NCBI RefSeq assembly: GCF_018866325.1
Contig: NZ_CP076457.1
Span: forward strand, 7,599,001-7,663,000
Length of the DNA: 64,000 bases
Source: Streptomyces sp. YPW6
GTDB lineage: Bacteria; Actinomycetota; Actinomycetes; Streptomycetales; Streptomycetaceae
Direction: 5' to 3'
Shown: in pieces, positions 36,542 to 44,921 of the stretch
Position numbering within the stretch: position 1 is the stretch's first letter
Layout: the number at the start of each line of letters is the position of its first letter
The notes under the pieces: generated by a model
What the model was told of the DNA's origin: nothing
Databases searched by the model: none
The model's input: the letters and a program-made list of their open reading frames with translations, nothing else
Position numbers and translations under genes: made by a program

Positions 36542-36692
36542 GAGGCCTCCTGAAGCGGGCGAACAGGCGGAAGCCGAAGCATATGAGGGCGCGCCGGGCA
36601 GGGACAGGGTGCGGCGCGCCCCGATGTGCCGGTGTCGACGCACACCCGGACCTGTCGGCGCGTCAGTTAGCTTCGGGCCGGTCGGTACGCGC

Positions 36693-36726
36693 CGCGGCGG
36701 CTCCCCCTGTCCGGGGAGCCGCCGCG
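36693..36726. terminator. Terminator of the GH30 gene
   Basis: CGCGGCGGCTCCCC pairs perfectly with GGGGAGCCGCCGCG over 14 bp around a 6-nt loop, 17 nt after the GH30 stop (minus strand). Confidence 0.85.
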
Positions 36727-36742
36727 ATCGGGGCCGGCCGCT

Positions 36743-38641
36743 TCAGCGGGTCAGGGTGAACACCTGGGCCGGGGAGCCGGAGCAGGGCTGCTGCGACAGC
36801 CTGGCCCCGTCGGCCGTCGAGGCGTTGTCGACGGCGAGGCACTTGCCGCTGTGGCGGGCGACGAAGCGGAACTGCCCGGCGCCGGCCAGGGCTTGCGGAC
36901 GCCACTGCTGGTTGGCCCCACCCCCGTACGACCACAGGTGCACCCGGGTGCCGTCGGCGGTCGCCCCCGGCCCGCCGTCGACGTCCCAGGCCTTCGTGTT
37001 GTGCCGGTTCACCACCTGGTAGTGGCCCGTGTCGGTCGGCCTGAACTGCCAGCTCTGGTTGGCCCCGCTCCCGCAGGCCCACTGCTGCAGCGCGGTCCCG
37101 TCGGCCGTACCCCAGTCGGCCGCGTCGAGGCAGGCGCCGCTGTTGGCGTTGCGCACCTGGTACCAGGCGGCGGGGTCGACGGACCCCGCGGGAGGCTCGG
37201 TCGCTGCGCCGTCACCGTCCCAGGTGAAGGTCGCGACGGCCCCCGCGGGCAGGGTGTGGACGAGGGACCTGCCGTTGTCGGTCAGGGAGAACCGCTGCGC
37301 CCCCGAAGCGGTGTTGACGACCACGGCCGCCCGGCTGCCGTCGCTGTTGCGGAAGGCGACGTTCTGCACCCCGCCGGAGCCCTGGCTGGTGGACCCGATC
37401 CGCACCGCCCCCGGCTTGATGAACTTCGTGACGTGGCCGAGGACGTAGAACTCGGCGTTACGGGTCACCCGGCCGCCGTCGATCTCGACGACGCCGTTGC
37501 AGCGGTCGGCGCAGTGCCCCTGGTGGGGGCCGCCGTTCCGGTCGAGGGCGAGGTTCCAGTTGATGACCGTCTCGCCGCCGTTGCGCATGTTCCGCACGAC
37601 GAGGTTCTCGGCGTGCCACCGGAGCGTGTCACCGAACGTCGTCGCCGGGTTCGCGCTGTCGGTGCCGGAGCACTCCGTGAAGAAGACCCGCTTCCCGGCG
37701 TCGGCGATCTGCTTCTGCGCGGCGGGCGCCCCGCCGTAGCAGTGGAACGCGGCCCCGATGATCCGCTGGATGCCGCCCGTCCGCGCGAAGACGTCCAGCG
37801 GGTAGTCCGGATGGTCCCAGTTGTGGTCGTAGGCCAGGATGTTGGTCGGCAGGTTCGCGGCGGTGAGCGTCCGGTCCAGGACCCGAAGGAAGTCCGCCTG
37901 CTGGGCCGAGGTCATGCTCATCGACGGGTAACCGGTCGCGAACTCCGGCTCGTTCTGCGCCGTGAGATCCGTGAGCGTGATGCCCTCCTGCCCGTACGCC
38001 CTGATCGCCTTGACCAGGTAGTCGGCGTAGGCCTGGTAGTGCTCGGTGCGCAGGCTCCCGCCGTTGAGCGAGTCGCCGGTCTTCATCCAGGCCGGGGGCG
38101 ACCAGGGCGAGCCCATGAAGCGGATGGCCGGGTTGATGGCCGTGGCCTGCTTCAGGACCGGGATGATCTGGCTCCGGTCCCGGTCGATGGAGAAGGCGCC
38201 CCGGGTGTCCTCGTACGTGTACGGGTTCGCGTCCGCGTCGAAGTCGGTGCTGCCGAGCGGCTGGCGGAGGTAGCTGAGCCCGATGCCGTCGCCCTCCGTG
38301 GAGAAGAGCGACTTCAGCACCGTGGTGCGCTGTGCCGGGGGAAGCCCCTGGAGGAGGTGGGCGGACGCGCCGGTGACGGAGGCCCCCGCACCGGTGAACT
38401 GCTGTCCCCTGCTGTTCGCGTCGATCCGGATGTCGACCGCCTGCGGGGACCCGGTGAACGGGACGTTTCCCTCCGGGGTGAGCTTCCGGGACCCGTCGGG
38501 TGTGGTGACCCACACCTGTGCGACCGGGTCGGCCGCACGGGCGGCCGTGACGGTGCCGTCGACGGCGAGTGCGGCGACGGCCACGGCGAGCGCGGCGCCT
38601 GCCGCGCGTGCTCGCGAACGCAGGGATGCGGAGCTTGGCAT
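36743..38641 (-). CDS. Secreted GH30 glycanase with ricin-type CBM13
   Basis: The 632-residue product has a Sec signal peptide (cut near TAARA, about residue 35), a GH30 catalytic barrel with TAQNEPEF carrying acid/base E231 and FFTECSG carrying nucleophile E323, a beta-sandwich, and a C-terminal ricin B-like domain (about 490-632) with GACLDAADW and repeated QQW motifs. GH30 enzymes include endo-beta-1,6-glucanases and xylanases; the exact substrate is not deducible. It faces a TetR gene with a palindromic site in between. Confidence 0.92.
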   Translation of the reverse strand: MPSSASLRSRARAAGAALAVAVAALAVDGTVTAARAADPVAQVWVTTPDGSRKLTPEGNVPFTGSPQAVDIRIDANSRGQQFTGAGASVTGASAHLLQGLPPAQRTTVLKSLFSTEGDGIGLSYLRQPLGSTDFDADANPYTYEDTRGAFSIDRDRSQIIPVLKQATAINPAIRFMGSPWSPPAWMKTGDSLNGGSLRTEHYQAYADYLVKAIRAYGQEGITLTDLTAQNEPEFATGYPSMSMTSAQQADFLRVLDRTLTAANLPTNILAYDHNWDHPDYPLDVFARTGGIQRIIGAAFHCYGGAPAAQKQIADAGKRVFFTECSGTDSANPATTFGDTLRWHAENLVVRNMRNGGETVINWNLALDRNGGPHQGHCADRCNGVVEIDGGRVTRNAEFYVLGHVTKFIKPGAVRIGSTSQGSGGVQNVAFRNSDGSRAAVVVNTASGAQRFSLTDNGRSLVHTLPAGAVATFTWDGDGAATEPPAGSVDPAAWYQVRNANSGACLDAADWGTADGTALQQWACGSGANQSWQFRPTDTGHYQVVNRHNTKAWDVDGGPGATADGTRVHLWSYGGGANQQWRPQALAGAGQFRFVARHSGKCLAVDNASTADGARLSQQPCSGSPAQVFTLTR

Positions 38642-38764
38642 GGTGGCGGCTCTCCTCGGGTTCGTACCTGCTGACAGGCGGCACCCCGCCGGACGGAGGG
38701 CGCGGCGGACACCTCGCTCCGGGCGTGCCGGTCGTATGAGGGCGGGACACCGGCATGAAAGCAC

Positions 38765-38786
38765 ACTCACTAAGTGGTTAGTAAGT
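38765..38786. promoter_or_regulatory. TetR-type operator between GH30 and TetR genes
   Basis: ACTCACTAA-GTGG-TTAGTAAGT is a palindrome matching at 8 of 9 positions per arm. It sits between the divergent GH30 gene and the TetR gene, about 72 nt before the TetR start. Confidence 0.7.
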
Positions 38787-38858
38787 AGGGGGATCCGGGG
38801 TTCTCGGGCTCAGCCCCGAAGATCTTCACCAGGACTGCGGCAGGCTTAAGCTGATCCG

Positions 38859-39521
38859 GTGAGCAACCAGTCAGTGAGCAGACCGGCACGAGGTCCGGCG
38901 CAACCCCGCACACCGCGCAGTCCCGAAGCCCGGCAGCGGCAGCAGGACATCCTGGCCATCGCCATGGACACCTTCGCGGCCCGGGGGTACAACAACGCCT
39001 CGCTCGCCGAGATCGCGGAGCGGGTCGGCCTCACCCAGGCAGGGGTGCTGCACTACTTCCGCTCCAAGGCCCTTCTCCTGACCAGCGTGCTCGAACTGCG
39101 CGACCAGCGGGACATCGAGCAGCTCGGCCCCGAACGCCCACAGGGGCTGGACTTCCTGCGCCACCTCGTGGACACCGCGCTGCGCAACGCGGAGCGCGAG
39201 GGCATCGTCCGCCTGTACGCGGTGCTCTCGGCGGAGTCCGTCACCGACGACCACCCCGCCCAGGACTACTTCCGCGACCGCTACGACGGGCTGCGCGCCT
39301 TCGTCGCCGATGCCCTGTGCGAGGCCTGCGAACTGCCCGCCGACCGCGCGGAGTCGGCCGGCAACGCGGCCAACGCCATCATCGCCGTCATGGACGGGCT
39401 TCAGGTCCAGTGGCTTCTGGCCCCGGACTCGGTGGACATGGCCGCCTCGACCGATCTCGTGGTCACCTCGCTGCTGGCGACCCTCGCCCCCGAACGTTTC
39501 GGCCCGCCCGCGGCAGGCTGA
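38859..39521 (+). CDS. TetR-family regulator
   Basis: The 220-residue regulator starts at GTG. Its DNA-binding domain is AMDTFAARGYNNASLAEIAE followed by GLTQAGVLHYFRSK (about 30-70); the rest is an all-helical ligand domain. It probably represses the divergent GH30 glycanase and itself through the 22-bp palindrome, so the ligand is perhaps a sugar breakdown product. Confidence 0.9.
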   Translation: MSNQSVSRPARGPAQPRTPRSPEARQRQQDILAIAMDTFAARGYNNASLAEIAERVGLTQAGVLHYFRSKALLLTSVLELRDQRDIEQLGPERPQGLDFLRHLVDTALRNAEREGIVRLYAVLSAESVTDDHPAQDYFRDRYDGLRAFVADALCEACELPADRAESAGNAANAIIAVMDGLQVQWLLAPDSVDMAASTDLVVTSLLATLAPERFGPPAAG

Positions 39522-39540
39522 GGGCAGGGCGGACGCCCTT

Positions 39541-39558
39541 CGCCGCCCCGGGCGGCGG
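39541..39558. terminator. GC-rich hairpin between convergent genes
   Basis: CGCCGCCC and GGGCGGCG form a compact stem between the end of the TetR gene and the stop of the MerR gene. Short, so moderate confidence. Confidence 0.45.
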
Positions 39559-40578
39559 CTACGCGGAGGTGACCGGAGGCCGCGCGCCGCCGTGGCCCGT
39601 TGCCCGCGACTGCTCCTCCAGGGCCGCGAAGAGCCAGTCGTGGGCGGACCCGGGGGTCGGCTCGGGGGGACCGCCGGGAGCGCTGATCACCGCGGCCGTC
39701 AGCTCCCAGTACCGGTCGATGCGCGGATCGTCCGCGAGCCGTTCGGCCAGGACGCGGCGGAAGGCGGGCGTGTCCCGGGTGCCGTACGTGCTCGCGTACG
39801 CGTCCACGAAGCCGTCCAGGGCCTCACCGGGAGCGGGCGCCGCACCCCGGCGCAGTTCCGCGCCCGCCAGGTCGTAGGCCTCCGCCAGCCCCGCGTACAG
39901 CACGGCCGGCGCCCGGGATCCCGCGACGCCGTGCGCCCGGGGCTGACCGGCATCGGCCCCCGCCCCGCCGCAAGGACGGGTCACGAAGGCGTGCAGCCGG
40001 GCGAAGGCGAGGACCTGGGCCGGCCGCGGGTCGTCGGGCGGGGCCGGAACAGCGGCCTCCAGGAATGCCGTGACGGACCGGGCGGGCATCCGGGACGGCA
40101 GCCACGCCCGCCAGAACCGGGCCAGTGGGGCGGTGCTCGGCGGGGCGGCGACCGCCCCGACCAGCCGCAGCCGGGCGGGACGTTCGGCCGCCGGGCACTC
40201 CTGGACGAGCCTCAGCGCGGCCTCCCGCCAGCGCAGCGCGGCGCGTTCGGATCCGAGGCCCCTCAGCCGGCCGGCCACGGCGTCCTCCAGCGCACCGCCC
40301 GCCCCGGCCCCCTCCCGATCGCCCCGCGCGTCCAGCTCGTCGAGGATGCGCCGTACGTCGGGAAGCGGCAGGTCCAGGCCGCGCAGCGAGCGGATCATGC
40401 CCAGCCGCTGCACGGCGTCCGGACCGTATCTGCGATGCCCGCCGGCGCTCCGGGACGCCTCCGGCAGCAGCCCGCGGTCCGAGTAGAAGCGGACGGTCTT
40501 GACGCTGACGCCCAGGTGCTCGGCGAGTTCACCGATGGTGCACAGACCGTCGTGCGACGAGAACACTTGAACCTCCAC
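39559..40578 (-). CDS. MerR-family regulator with large sensor domain
   Basis: The 339-residue protein has a MerR winged helix (CTIGELAEHLGVSVKTVRFY, then GLLPEASRSAGGHRRYGPDA), a dimer helix and an unusually long C-terminal helical domain of about 230 residues, which probably binds a small molecule. It is divergent from the fused hydrolase. The GTG at 40578 overlaps the hydrolase promoter; nearby GTG codons give slightly shorter forms. Confidence 0.87.
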   Translation of the reverse strand: MEVQVFSSHDGLCTIGELAEHLGVSVKTVRFYSDRGLLPEASRSAGGHRRYGPDAVQRLGMIRSLRGLDLPLPDVRRILDELDARGDREGAGAGGALEDAVAGRLRGLGSERAALRWREAALRLVQECPAAERPARLRLVGAVAAPPSTAPLARFWRAWLPSRMPARSVTAFLEAAVPAPPDDPRPAQVLAFARLHAFVTRPCGGAGADAGQPRAHGVAGSRAPAVLYAGLAEAYDLAGAELRRGAAPAPGEALDGFVDAYASTYGTRDTPAFRRVLAERLADDPRIDRYWELTAAVISAPGGPPEPTPGSAHDWLFAALEEQSRATGHGGARPPVTSA

Positions 40579-40597
40579 CAGGGGGAGTTCCTACGGT
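40567..40597 (+). promoter_or_regulatory. MerR-type promoter of the fused hydrolase
   Basis: TTGAAC and TACGGT are separated by 19 bp, longer than normal, and the spacer has the dyad CTCC-ACCAGG-GGGAG. That is the classic MerR-activated arrangement. It starts inside the MerR start region. Confidence 0.75.
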
Positions 40598-40659
40598 ACC
40601 GGCGAGCGCCACCGGGAGCTTTGGCCGGTGTGCGGAAGCCGGTGTGACGAGGAGGAACC

Positions 40660-42195
40660 ATGACCGTATTCATTCTGGTGGCCGGGGTGTTCACCGGACC
40701 GCAGGTGTGGCGGGAAACCGCCGCCCGGCTGACGGCGGAAGGGGCCGGGGTCCGCACCGTGGCGCTCACCGGACCCGGCAGCCGCCCCGCCGACGGGGGA
40801 GGGGCCGTCGACCTGGAGACCCATATCGCGGACGTGACCGAGGTGATCGACTCGGTGGTCGGCGCATCACGGCCCGGTGCGGAGATCGTCCTCGTCGGGC
40901 ACGACTACGGCATCCACCCGGTGCTCGGTGCGGCCGACCGCCGCCCCCGGTCGATCGCCCGGATCGTGCACCTGGACGCCGGGATGCCGCAGGACGGCGT
41001 CCCCGCACTGGCGGCCGTGCCCGACCCTCTCCTGCGGGAGGAGGCGGTGGAGCGCGCCGCCGCGGCCGGGGGAGGGGCGGCGGGAGGTGAACTGCCGCCA
41101 CCGGCGCGGGAGGAGTGGTCCCGCTGGGGGAGTACCGCGGGCCTCTCCGACGCGGCGCTCGACGGCCTCACCGCCCTCGCGGCGCCGCAGCCGCTGGGCA
41201 CCCTGCTCCAGCCGCTGCGGCTCACCGGCGCCGTGGCCGCGGTGCCCTCGACGGGAGTGCTGTGCACCGCCAACGGGCCGGGCGTCGAGATGCTCCAGGT
41301 CATGGTGGACGTCGGCACTCCCGCCGTCCGGGCGCTCGCCGACGCCCGGGTCACCTTCTTCGAACTGTCCACGGGACACTGGCCGATGCTCTCCTGCCCC
41401 GGCGAGCTGGCCGAGGCCCTGATCGAGGCCGCGGCCGGTGGGGGACGCCTGCTCACCCCCGCCGGCTCCGGCCGTACGCCCGCCCATCTGCGGCCGTTCC
41501 TCCTCGACGTACCCGAACGCCCCCGTGAGCGCACCAGGAACACCGACCTGTACCTGCCGGACGGTCCGGGGCCGCACCCGGCCGTGGTGTTCGTGCACGG
41601 CGGCCCGGTGCCTGCCGAGGCGAGGCCCACGCCCCGGGACTGGCCGACCCTGACGGGGTACGCACGCCATGTGGCCGGTCAGGGCGTCGTGGGGGTGACG
41701 CTCGACCACCGTCTGCACGCCGTGACCGACTACGGCCGGGCCGCCGAGGACGTGGCCGACGCCGTGGAGCGGGTGCGCGCCGACCCACGGGTGGACGCGG
41801 ACCGGGTCGCCCTGTGGTTCTTCTCGGGCGGGGGTCCGATGACGGCGCGGTGGCTGGCCGACCCGCCGGGGTGGCTGCGCTGCGTGGCCGCGAACTACCC
41901 GATCCTCGCGCCGCTGCCGGGCTGGGGGCTGACCGGCTCCCGTTTCCACCCCGCCCGGGTGCTCTCCCGGGCCGGCCGCCTTCCCGTCGTTCTGGTGCGG
42001 GCGGGCCGGGAGAGCGCCGAGATCGCCGCGACCGTCGAGGGGTTCGTGGCCGAGGCCGCGCGCTGCGGCGCGAACCTGGAGATCGTCGACGTCCCCGAGG
42101 GGCGGCACGGCTTCGAGACGCTCGACCCGGTCGACGGGGCGCGCGAGGCCGTCCACCGCGCGGTGGGTGCGGTGCTCGCCCGCCTGAAGGGATAG
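40660..42195 (+). CDS. Fusion of two alpha/beta hydrolase domains
   Basis: The 511-residue protein joins two hydrolases. Residues 1-260 resemble the single-domain gene at 8730, but the nucleophile elbow is VGHDYG with aspartate (D82), and STGHWPM gives a histidine. Residues about 270-511 form a second hydrolase with VVFVHGG, the elbow FFSGGG (serine about S389) and GRHGFE for histidine. Both are cytosolic. Under MerR control it may process a toxic compound in two steps. ATG at 40660 follows GAGGAGGAACC. Confidence 0.87.
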   Translation: MTVFILVAGVFTGPQVWRETAARLTAEGAGVRTVALTGPGSRPADGGGAVDLETHIADVTEVIDSVVGASRPGAEIVLVGHDYGIHPVLGAADRRPRSIARIVHLDAGMPQDGVPALAAVPDPLLREEAVERAAAAGGGAAGGELPPPAREEWSRWGSTAGLSDAALDGLTALAAPQPLGTLLQPLRLTGAVAAVPSTGVLCTANGPGVEMLQVMVDVGTPAVRALADARVTFFELSTGHWPMLSCPGELAEALIEAAAGGGRLLTPAGSGRTPAHLRPFLLDVPERPRERTRNTDLYLPDGPGPHPAVVFVHGGPVPAEARPTPRDWPTLTGYARHVAGQGVVGVTLDHRLHAVTDYGRAAEDVADAVERVRADPRVDADRVALWFFSGGGPMTARWLADPPGWLRCVAANYPILAPLPGWGLTGSRFHPARVLSRAGRLPVVLVRAGRESAEIAATVEGFVAEAARCGANLEIVDVPEGRHGFETLDPVDGAREAVHRAVGAVLARLKG

Positions 42196-42200
42196 AGGAA

Positions 42201-42233
42201 CCGGACCGCGGCTCCCCAGGAGCCGCGGCCCGG
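42201..42233. terminator. Bidirectional terminator
   Basis: CCGG-A-CCGCGGCTCC pairs with GGAGCCGCGG-C-CCGG around a 3-nt loop, between the fused hydrolase and the convergent Ohr gene. Confidence 0.8.
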
Positions 42234-42269
42234 TCTGCCGCCTTCTGGGCGGGCCGCCGGCGGGGACGG

Positions 42270-42680
42270 CTACTCGACGATCAGCTGGACGTCGATGTTG
42301 CCCCGGGTGGCCTTGGAGTACGGGCAGTAGGCGTGGGTGGCCTCGACCAGCTTCTGTCCCGTCTCGCCCGCGAGGGAGTCGGGGAGCTCCACGCGCATGA
42401 CGACCGCGAGCCCGAAGCCGTCGCCGTCCTTGCCGATGGACACTTCGGCGGTCACGGAGGCGTCCTTGGTGTCGACCTTCATCTCACGGCCGACCGCTGC
42501 CATCGCGCTGGCGAAGCAGGCCGCGTATCCGGCGGCGAACAGCTGCTCGGGGTTGGTGCCCTCGCCGTTGCCGCCGAGGGCCGGGGGCATGGCCAGCGGC
42601 AGGTCGAGCCGGCCGTCCGAGCTGACGGCGCGGCCCTCGCGGCCGTTGGCGGTGGCGGCGGCGGTGTACAACGCGTCCAT
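42270..42680 (-). CDS. ohr: Organic hydroperoxide resistance protein Ohr
   Basis: The 136-residue OsmC-family peroxidase has the two redox cysteines in AACFASA (C55) and HAYCPYSKATRGN (C119). Ohr reduces fatty-acid and organic hydroperoxides, using lipoylated partners for reduction. It starts after AGGAGGGTC. It is divergent from its regulator OhrR, with the operator between. Confidence 0.95.
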   Translation of the reverse strand: MDALYTAAATANGREGRAVSSDGRLDLPLAMPPALGGNGEGTNPEQLFAAGYAACFASAMAAVGREMKVDTKDASVTAEVSIGKDGDGFGLAVVMRVELPDSLAGETGQKLVEATHAYCPYSKATRGNIDVQLIVE

Positions 42681-42736
42681 GAAATGACCCTCCTCTGGAG
42701 CCCCGGCCCGGCTGGCCGCGGCTGCGAACCCAACCA

Positions 42737-42761
42737 TTGCACACGATTAAGTTGTGCACAA
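42737..42761. promoter_or_regulatory. OhrR operator
   Basis: TTGCACA-CGATTAAGT-TGTGCACAA forms a near-perfect inverted repeat, with an AT-rich centre, between ohr and ohrR. It has the expected position for OhrR repression of both genes. Confidence 0.75.
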
Positions 42762-42793
42762 CCAAATGCGGTGAGCGGCGGTACGCTGGTGCC

Positions 42794-43282
42794 ATGACCC
42801 CTGCTCCGAGCGCCTCGTCCGATCTGACCGCCGTCCCCGATACGGAGCTGCTGCGGCTGGATCACCAGGTGTGCTTCTCGCTCCACGCCGCCTCGCGGGC
42901 CTTCGGCGGCTACTACCGGCGGGCTCTGAAGGACCTCGGTCTCACCTACCCGCAGTACTTGGTCATGCTGGTTCTCTGGGAGCGGGGGCCGCAGTCGGTC
43001 AAGGTCATCGGGGAGCGGCTCCATCTGGACTCGGGGACCCTGTCGCCCCTGCTGAAGCGACTGGAGAGCGCGGGGATGGTCTGGCGCGAGCGCAGCCGTG
43101 AGGACGAGCGCTCCGTCGTGATCGACCTGACCGACGAGGGCGCGGCGCTGCGCGAGCGCGCCCTGTCCGTCCCGCGCGGGGTGCTCGCCGCCACGGGGCT
43201 GTCGCTGGAGGAGGTCCTCGGGCTGCAGGAACTCCTGCGCCGGGTCACAGGGGCGCTGGGGGAGGCGGTCGAGGGTGAGTGA
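42794..43282 (+). CDS. ohrR: MarR-family organic peroxide sensor OhrR
   Basis: The 162-residue repressor keeps the peroxide-reactive cysteine in LDHQVCFSLHAASR (C27). The winged helix includes LDSGTLSPLLKRLESAGMV and the wing REDERSVVIDLT. Oxidation of the cysteine releases DNA and induces ohr. The organisation, sensor cysteine and operator fit the OhrR paradigm fully. Confidence 0.95.
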   Translation: MTPAPSASSDLTAVPDTELLRLDHQVCFSLHAASRAFGGYYRRALKDLGLTYPQYLVMLVLWERGPQSVKVIGERLHLDSGTLSPLLKRLESAGMVWRERSREDERSVVIDLTDEGAALRERALSVPRGVLAATGLSLEEVLGLQELLRRVTGALGEAVEGE

Positions 43283-43373
43283 ACGGAAAGCGGGCGGCTG
43301 ATACGCCGGACCGTCGGTCATGGCCCGGTCCCGCACGCGGGGCCGCCCCGACGTGCGACTGCCGATCGTGCGC

Positions 43374-44021
43374 TCAGCTGCCGGACGCCTCGGCGGTACC
43401 GCCGCCCCCGGCGCGGAAGTTCCACGCCTCGATGTCGCGGTAGCGGATCGGCCCCGGGCCGCGGCCCACGTTGCTGCCGACCAGATGGAGGCGCCCGGCC
43501 TCCCAGTCCCGGCCGGTGAACGCCGCGAGTGACGACGCGGCCTCCACCGTGTCCGCGTGGTCGCCCCGGCAGGACCGGGCCAGCGTCAGATGCGGACGGA
43601 GCGGCCGCTCGGGGAAGGAGACTCCGCACTCCCTGACGAGGGTGCGTACGTCGACGGCGAGGCGGTGCAGCCCTTCGAGGTCCCCCGTCACGCCGGTCCA
43701 CAACACCCGCTCGTCGAAGTGCCCGCCGCCGCGCAGCGCCAGCCGCAACGGGCGTCGCCGGGCCGCGAGCCCGGCGAGCGGAGGCATCAGGGGCGGGACG
43801 GCCGTGACGGGGAGTTCCCCGAGGAACGCCAGTGTGATGTGCCAGGCCTCGATGCGGTTCCACCGCATGCGCGGGTAGGCGTCATAGGCCGGACGGAGTA
43901 CCAGCTCCAGCTCTTCCTTCGCGTCGTCGGGCGGGGCGAGCGCCAGGAAGACGCGGGTCGTCAGGGCCCGGACGGCTTCGTCCGCGGGGTGGCCGGTCAC
44001 GGCTTCGAGCGGTTCGTTCAC
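43374..44021 (-). CDS. thpR: RNA 2',3'-cyclic phosphodiesterase
   Basis: The 215-residue 2H phosphoesterase has both HxT motifs: WHITLAFLGE (H61) and RPHLTLAR (H144). ThpR enzymes open 2',3'-cyclic phosphates in RNA ends and can act as ligases in reverse. GTG at 44021 is my choice; GTG at 44054 adds 11 poorly convincing residues, and neither has a clear ribosome site. Confidence 0.87.
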   Translation of the reverse strand: MNEPLEAVTGHPADEAVRALTTRVFLALAPPDDAKEELELVLRPAYDAYPRMRWNRIEAWHITLAFLGELPVTAVPPLMPPLAGLAARRRPLRLALRGGGHFDERVLWTGVTGDLEGLHRLAVDVRTLVRECGVSFPERPLRPHLTLARSCRGDHADTVEAASSLAAFTGRDWEAGRLHLVGSNVGRGPGPIRYRDIEAWNFRAGGGGTAEASGS

Positions 44022-44173
44022 CTGCCGTACCGTACGTGCCGGCCACCCCTCCACCGCGACGCGGGGCGGGCGAGGGGCTCCGGCGAGCGCCGGCCGGGAC
44101 CCGCCGCCGCGCCGGCAGCTCCGTACGGTACGGGCCCCCTCACCGTGCGCATTTGCGCCAAAGGCATAGGCTC

Positions 44174-44791
44174 ATGCCCATGACGCAAGAAGACGGTGAG
44201 CTGGACAGCCTGGTACGCAAACGGATCCGCGCCCTGCGGGTGGCCCAGGGCTGGTCCCTGGAGGAGCTGGCCGCCCGGGCGAAGGTCAGCCAGTCCACGC
44301 TCAGCCGCATCGAGAACGGCCGGCGCCGACTGGCCCTGGACCAGCTCGTCACGCTCGCCCGCGCCCTGGACACCTCGCTCGACCGGCTCGTCGAGACCGC
44401 CTCCGATGACATCGTCTCCCATCCGATGATCGACGGAGCGCGCGGCCAGATGCGGTGGCCCATCAAGGCGGAGCCCGGCATGACGGTCATCCGCCAGCGC
44501 ATGACCGAGCCACCGCCCGACCACCCCTCCCACCTGCGCGCGCATCCGGGGCGGGAATGGCTCGTCGTCCTGTCCGGCACCGCGATCCTGCTCCTGGGCA
44601 ACCGGCGTCTGCGGATCGAGACGAACCAGGCGGCGGAGTTCCCCACGATGCTTCCGCACGCGATCGGCGCCGAGGGCGGTCCGTGCGAGCTGCTGGGCAT
44701 CTTCGACCGGGACGCCCGCCGCGGCCACCAGCGCGCGGAAGACGGGGAGGAGGTGAACCGCCTGTCCCCACCCGGCCGGCGTCCGACGTGA
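44174..44791 (+). CDS. XRE regulator with cupin sensor domain
   Basis: The 205-residue protein has an XRE helix-turn-helix (LRVAQGWSLEELAARAKVSQ, then TLSRIENGRR) and a cupin domain (about 95-180, with HLRAHPGREWLVVLSG). Cupin ligands are usually small metabolites. ATG at 44174 or 44180; a CATAGGCT -10-like box lies close upstream, so the mRNA may be leaderless. Confidence 0.9.
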   Translation: MPMTQEDGELDSLVRKRIRALRVAQGWSLEELAARAKVSQSTLSRIENGRRRLALDQLVTLARALDTSLDRLVETASDDIVSHPMIDGARGQMRWPIKAEPGMTVIRQRMTEPPPDHPSHLRAHPGREWLVVLSGTAILLLGNRRLRIETNQAAEFPTMLPHAIGAEGGPCELLGIFDRDARRGHQRAEDGEEVNRLSPPGRRPT

Positions 44792-44921
44792 CGAGTACCG
44801 GCGCGCCAGGCGCGAGCCACGCCAGGAGGGGGCATACGTGAACCCGGGTCGAACACGACGCCCGGCGGGCCGCGTTCGCCATCGCCCGGTCGGCCGCCGG
44901 GGTGCGGGAAGTGCCGGAACG

